Origin: an uncultured Hyphomonadaceae bacterium
GTDB taxonomy: Bacteria; Pseudomonadota; Alphaproteobacteria; Caulobacterales; Hyphomonadaceae
Length of the DNA: 64,000 nucleotides
NCBI GenBank assembly: GCA_913057945.1
Contig: CAJXOF010000002.1
Span: 356,231 to 420,230, forward strand
Direction: 5' to 3'
Shown here: positions 62,336-64,000 of the stretch, piece after piece
How positions within the stretch are numbered: position 1 is the stretch's first letter
How the letters are laid out: the number at the start of each line of letters is the position of its first letter
The notes under the pieces: generated by a model
Seen by the model: only the letters and a program-made list of their open reading frames with translations
The model's database searches: none
What the model was told of the DNA's origin: nothing
Made by a program: the position numbers and the translations under genes

Positions 62336-62769
62336 TCAATGGCAGCCAAAAGGTGAGGGGAGTAAGCGACAGAGTTTTCTGCCAGTCGCTCCTTTGCAAC
62401 AGGACAGGCATCAAGCGCCTGTTTGATGAAGTTGCGCCATGCATTCCCGTCATGGTTTGCAAAGTTCGACTTCTCGATGGAGAGGTGTTCGAGATAGTTG
62501 AGCAACAGCTCAGCCAGCGTGACAACGCGTTGATAGTCCGGGTGGGTCTCTCTGATCTCTATGCCATCGAACAGGTATCGCCGCAGTTCCGGATGTTTTA
62601 CCAGATGGCTTCTGAAATCGGATGCCTGCGCATAGATTGCCGCATGAGCGGAAGCCCGAACGGATTGCCCCAGCCTCCTGATCTGAATCAGAACAAGCAG
62701 AAATCCAAACAGCGTCGTTAACAGGCCGCCCAATTGTAGCCAGTTTTGGATTGTCCATTGTTCCCACAT
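62332..62769 (-). CDS. small membrane-anchored protein of unknown function
   Basis: 145 residues. One N-terminal membrane helix (NWLQLGGLLTTLFGFLLVLIQI) and a helical cytosolic part (AIYAQASDFRSHLVKHPELRRYLFDGIEIRE...VTLAELLLNYLEHLSIEK). Similar one-helix proteins of unknown function occur widely; no function is proposed. ATG 62769 follows AAGGGGG. Stop overlaps the amidase gene by CTAG. Confidence 0.65.
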   Translation of the reverse strand: MWEQWTIQNWLQLGGLLTTLFGFLLVLIQIRRLGQSVRASAHAAIYAQASDFRSHLVKHPELRRYLFDGIEIRETHPDYQRVVTLAELLLNYLEHLSIEKSNFANHDGNAWRNFIKQALDACPVAKERLAENSVAYSPHLLAAID

Positions 62770-62831
62770 GGCCAACGTCCCCCTTGGCACAAGGGTGCGC
62801 AGGGACGCCGGATACGTCAAGAGGATGTTGG

Positions 62832-63960
62832 TCAGCGCCCCAGGCGCCGACGGAATTCCTCATAGCCGAAATCGGACAGGCTCTCGATGATGCCGTCTTC
62901 CCAGCGGATCGCCAGATTCGCCAGCGGCGTGCCATTGAACGTGTTCGTCTTGACGAAGGAATAATGCATCTGGTCGGTGAAGATGATCGTGTCACCGGGC
63001 TTCAGCGGGGCGTCGAAGGAATATTCCCCGATCACGTCGCCGGTCATGCAGGTCTTGCCACCAAAGCGATAGGTGTGCGCCTTCTCGCCGGGCTGGCCCG
63101 CGTCGATCACGTCAGGCCGGTAGGGCACTTCCAGCACGTCCGGCATATGGGTTGAGGCGGACGCATCAAGGATGGCGAGATCGACCTCGTTCCAGTGCAG
63201 GGCCAGCACGGTCGCATACAGCTCGCCCGTATTCACGACGAGGCCCGCGCCCGGCTCCAGCACGACTTCCACGCCAAAGCGGGTCTTGAACGCCTTGATG
63301 GCCGCGATCAGCGCATCGACATCATAGCCTTCCTTGTTCAGGAAATGGCCGCCGCCGAAATTCACCGTGTTCACCTGCTCGATATACTGGCCGAAATTGT
63401 CGGCGACGAATTCGATCAGGCCGACCGAGCCTTCATGCAGGCTCTCGCACAGGGCGTGAACGTGGAAGATATCGATGCCGGACCAGTCAACCTGGTCGAG
63501 TTTTGACGGCACTTCGCCAAACCGGCTGCCCGGCGCGCACGGATTGTAAAGGTCGCCGCCAAGCGTCGCATTGGAATAGCCGGGATTGACGCGCAGGCCG
63601 ATCTTTGCGCCGCCATCGCGCGCAATGTCGCCAAAGCGTTCCAGCTGTTCGAGGGAGTTGAAATAGATGTGCTCGGCCACCTCTGTCAGGCGGCGCACTT
63701 CGGCCTCGGTATAGGCCGGGGAATAGACATGCACTTCCTTGCCGAAACTCTCATGCCCCATGATGGCTTCCTGCTCGCCGCTGGCCGTGGTGCCGTCCAG
63801 ATAGTCGGTCATCAGCGGGAAGGCCGCCGGCAGGGAGAAGGCCTTGGTCGCCAGCAATATCTTGCACCCGGCCGCTTCGCGCACGCGCTGGGCCGTTTCC
63901 AGATTTGCGCGCAGGCGCGCCGCGTCCAGCACGAAGACGGGAGTCGGAATATGGTCGGGC
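62832..63960 (-). CDS. nspC: carboxynorspermidine decarboxylase, 5' end lost at contig edge
   Basis: At least 375 residues of a PLP-dependent alanine-racemase-fold decarboxylase for spermidine/norspermidine synthesis. Seen: TPVFVLDAARLRANLE, the PLP lysine in LLATKAFSLPAAFPLM, RVNPGYSN, FHVHALCE, VNFGGGHFLNKEGYD, EPGAGLVVNTGELYATV and GKTCMTGDVIGEYSFD. The open frame continues to 63977, but those last codons (MCIRDR) are encoded by sequencing adapter, not the genome, so the true start is beyond the contig end. Genuine homology begins close to the edge, so only a few residues are missing. Confidence 0.93.
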
Positions 63961-64000
63961 CTGTCTCTTATACACATCTGACGCTGCCGACGATATGCAG
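63961..64000. other. Illumina Nextera adapter and i5 index (sequencing artefact)
   Basis: 63961-63979 is the 19-bp Tn5 mosaic end CTGTCTCTTATACACATCT. 63980-63993 is GACGCTGCCGACGA, the rest of the Nextera read-1 adapter in reverse complement. 63994-64000 TATGCAG matches the first seven bases of the reverse complement of the i5 index N506/S506. These bases were left untrimmed at an assembly edge and are not biological. Confidence 0.97.

Noticed and set aside
1..64000. CRISPR arrays, insertion sequences, prophage, tRNA or rRNA genes
   Set aside because: No spaced direct-repeat arrays, transposase or phage motifs, or tRNA/rRNA-like stretches were seen on reading both strands; a tRNAscan or CRISPR search was not possible here.

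Overview
The window reads as chromosomal DNA of an alphaproteobacterium, most likely of the Hyphomonadaceae/Caulobacterales type. The evidence is the high GC content, a DivL-type tyrosine pseudo-kinase preceded by a perfect CtrA box, a bactofilin, an Oar-like TonB-dependent receptor, and the clustering of dnaA, dnaN, recF and rpsT. Placement below order is inference. No phage, insertion sequence, CRISPR array or tRNA gene was found. Nearly all genes are core housekeeping, envelope or metabolic genes. The last 40 bases (63961-64000) are not genomic: they match an Illumina Nextera transposase adapter plus the start of an i5 index, so the window ends at a contig edge.

Layout: 1-5.9 kb holds a cut DMT-family transporter, leuA with an apparent leucine leader peptide, a VTT-domain protein, bioB, a short-chain dehydrogenase, a CarF/PEDS1-like lipid desaturase and a DUF454 protein. 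6-16 kb carries envelope genes (alpha-2-macroglobulin lipoprotein plus pbpC, exported msrA, GT39 glycosyltransferase). 16-24 kb has a TonB-dependent receptor, the aguA-aguB agmatine-to-putrescine pair, an EF-hand protein and divL. 24-29 kb has a YghU-like GST, a lipoprotein methyltransferase, an SDR, Sel1 repeats, a bactofilin and a GH25 lysozyme. 29-33.5 kb is the ilvB-ilvN-(unknown)-ilvC operon with its own promoter, leader peptide and terminator. 33.5-41 kb has miaA, serB, a lone exbD, degP, the hflKC cluster and mrp. 41-46 kb has an SDR/HxlR divergent pair, an SMP-30 hydrolase, folA, a VUT-family transporter, an AhpD-like protein and thyA. 46-53.6 kb has a TadG-like protein, recF, dnaN, dnaA and rpsT. 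53.6-59.5 kb has an enoyl-CoA hydratase, an ABC1 kinase, a thioesterase and the hisS-hisZ-hisG operon behind a six-histidine leader peptide. The end holds argD, a nitrilase-family amidase, two proteins of unknown function and a cut nspC.

The clearest regulatory theme is transcription attenuation. Three amino-acid loci (leuA, ilvB, hisS) have short ORFs rich in exactly the cognate codons, each 23-28 nt downstream of a TTGAC(A/T) -35 element that has a 17-nt spacer. Two of these leader ORFs (leuA, hisS) begin 7-8 nt after the predicted -10 and have no Shine-Dalgarno, so they are probably translated from leaderless RNA. A second theme is compaction: four convergent gene pairs overlap by exactly the tetranucleotide CTAG, which supplies a TAG stop to both strands. 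All functional names come from reading the translations and motifs; no database search was run.
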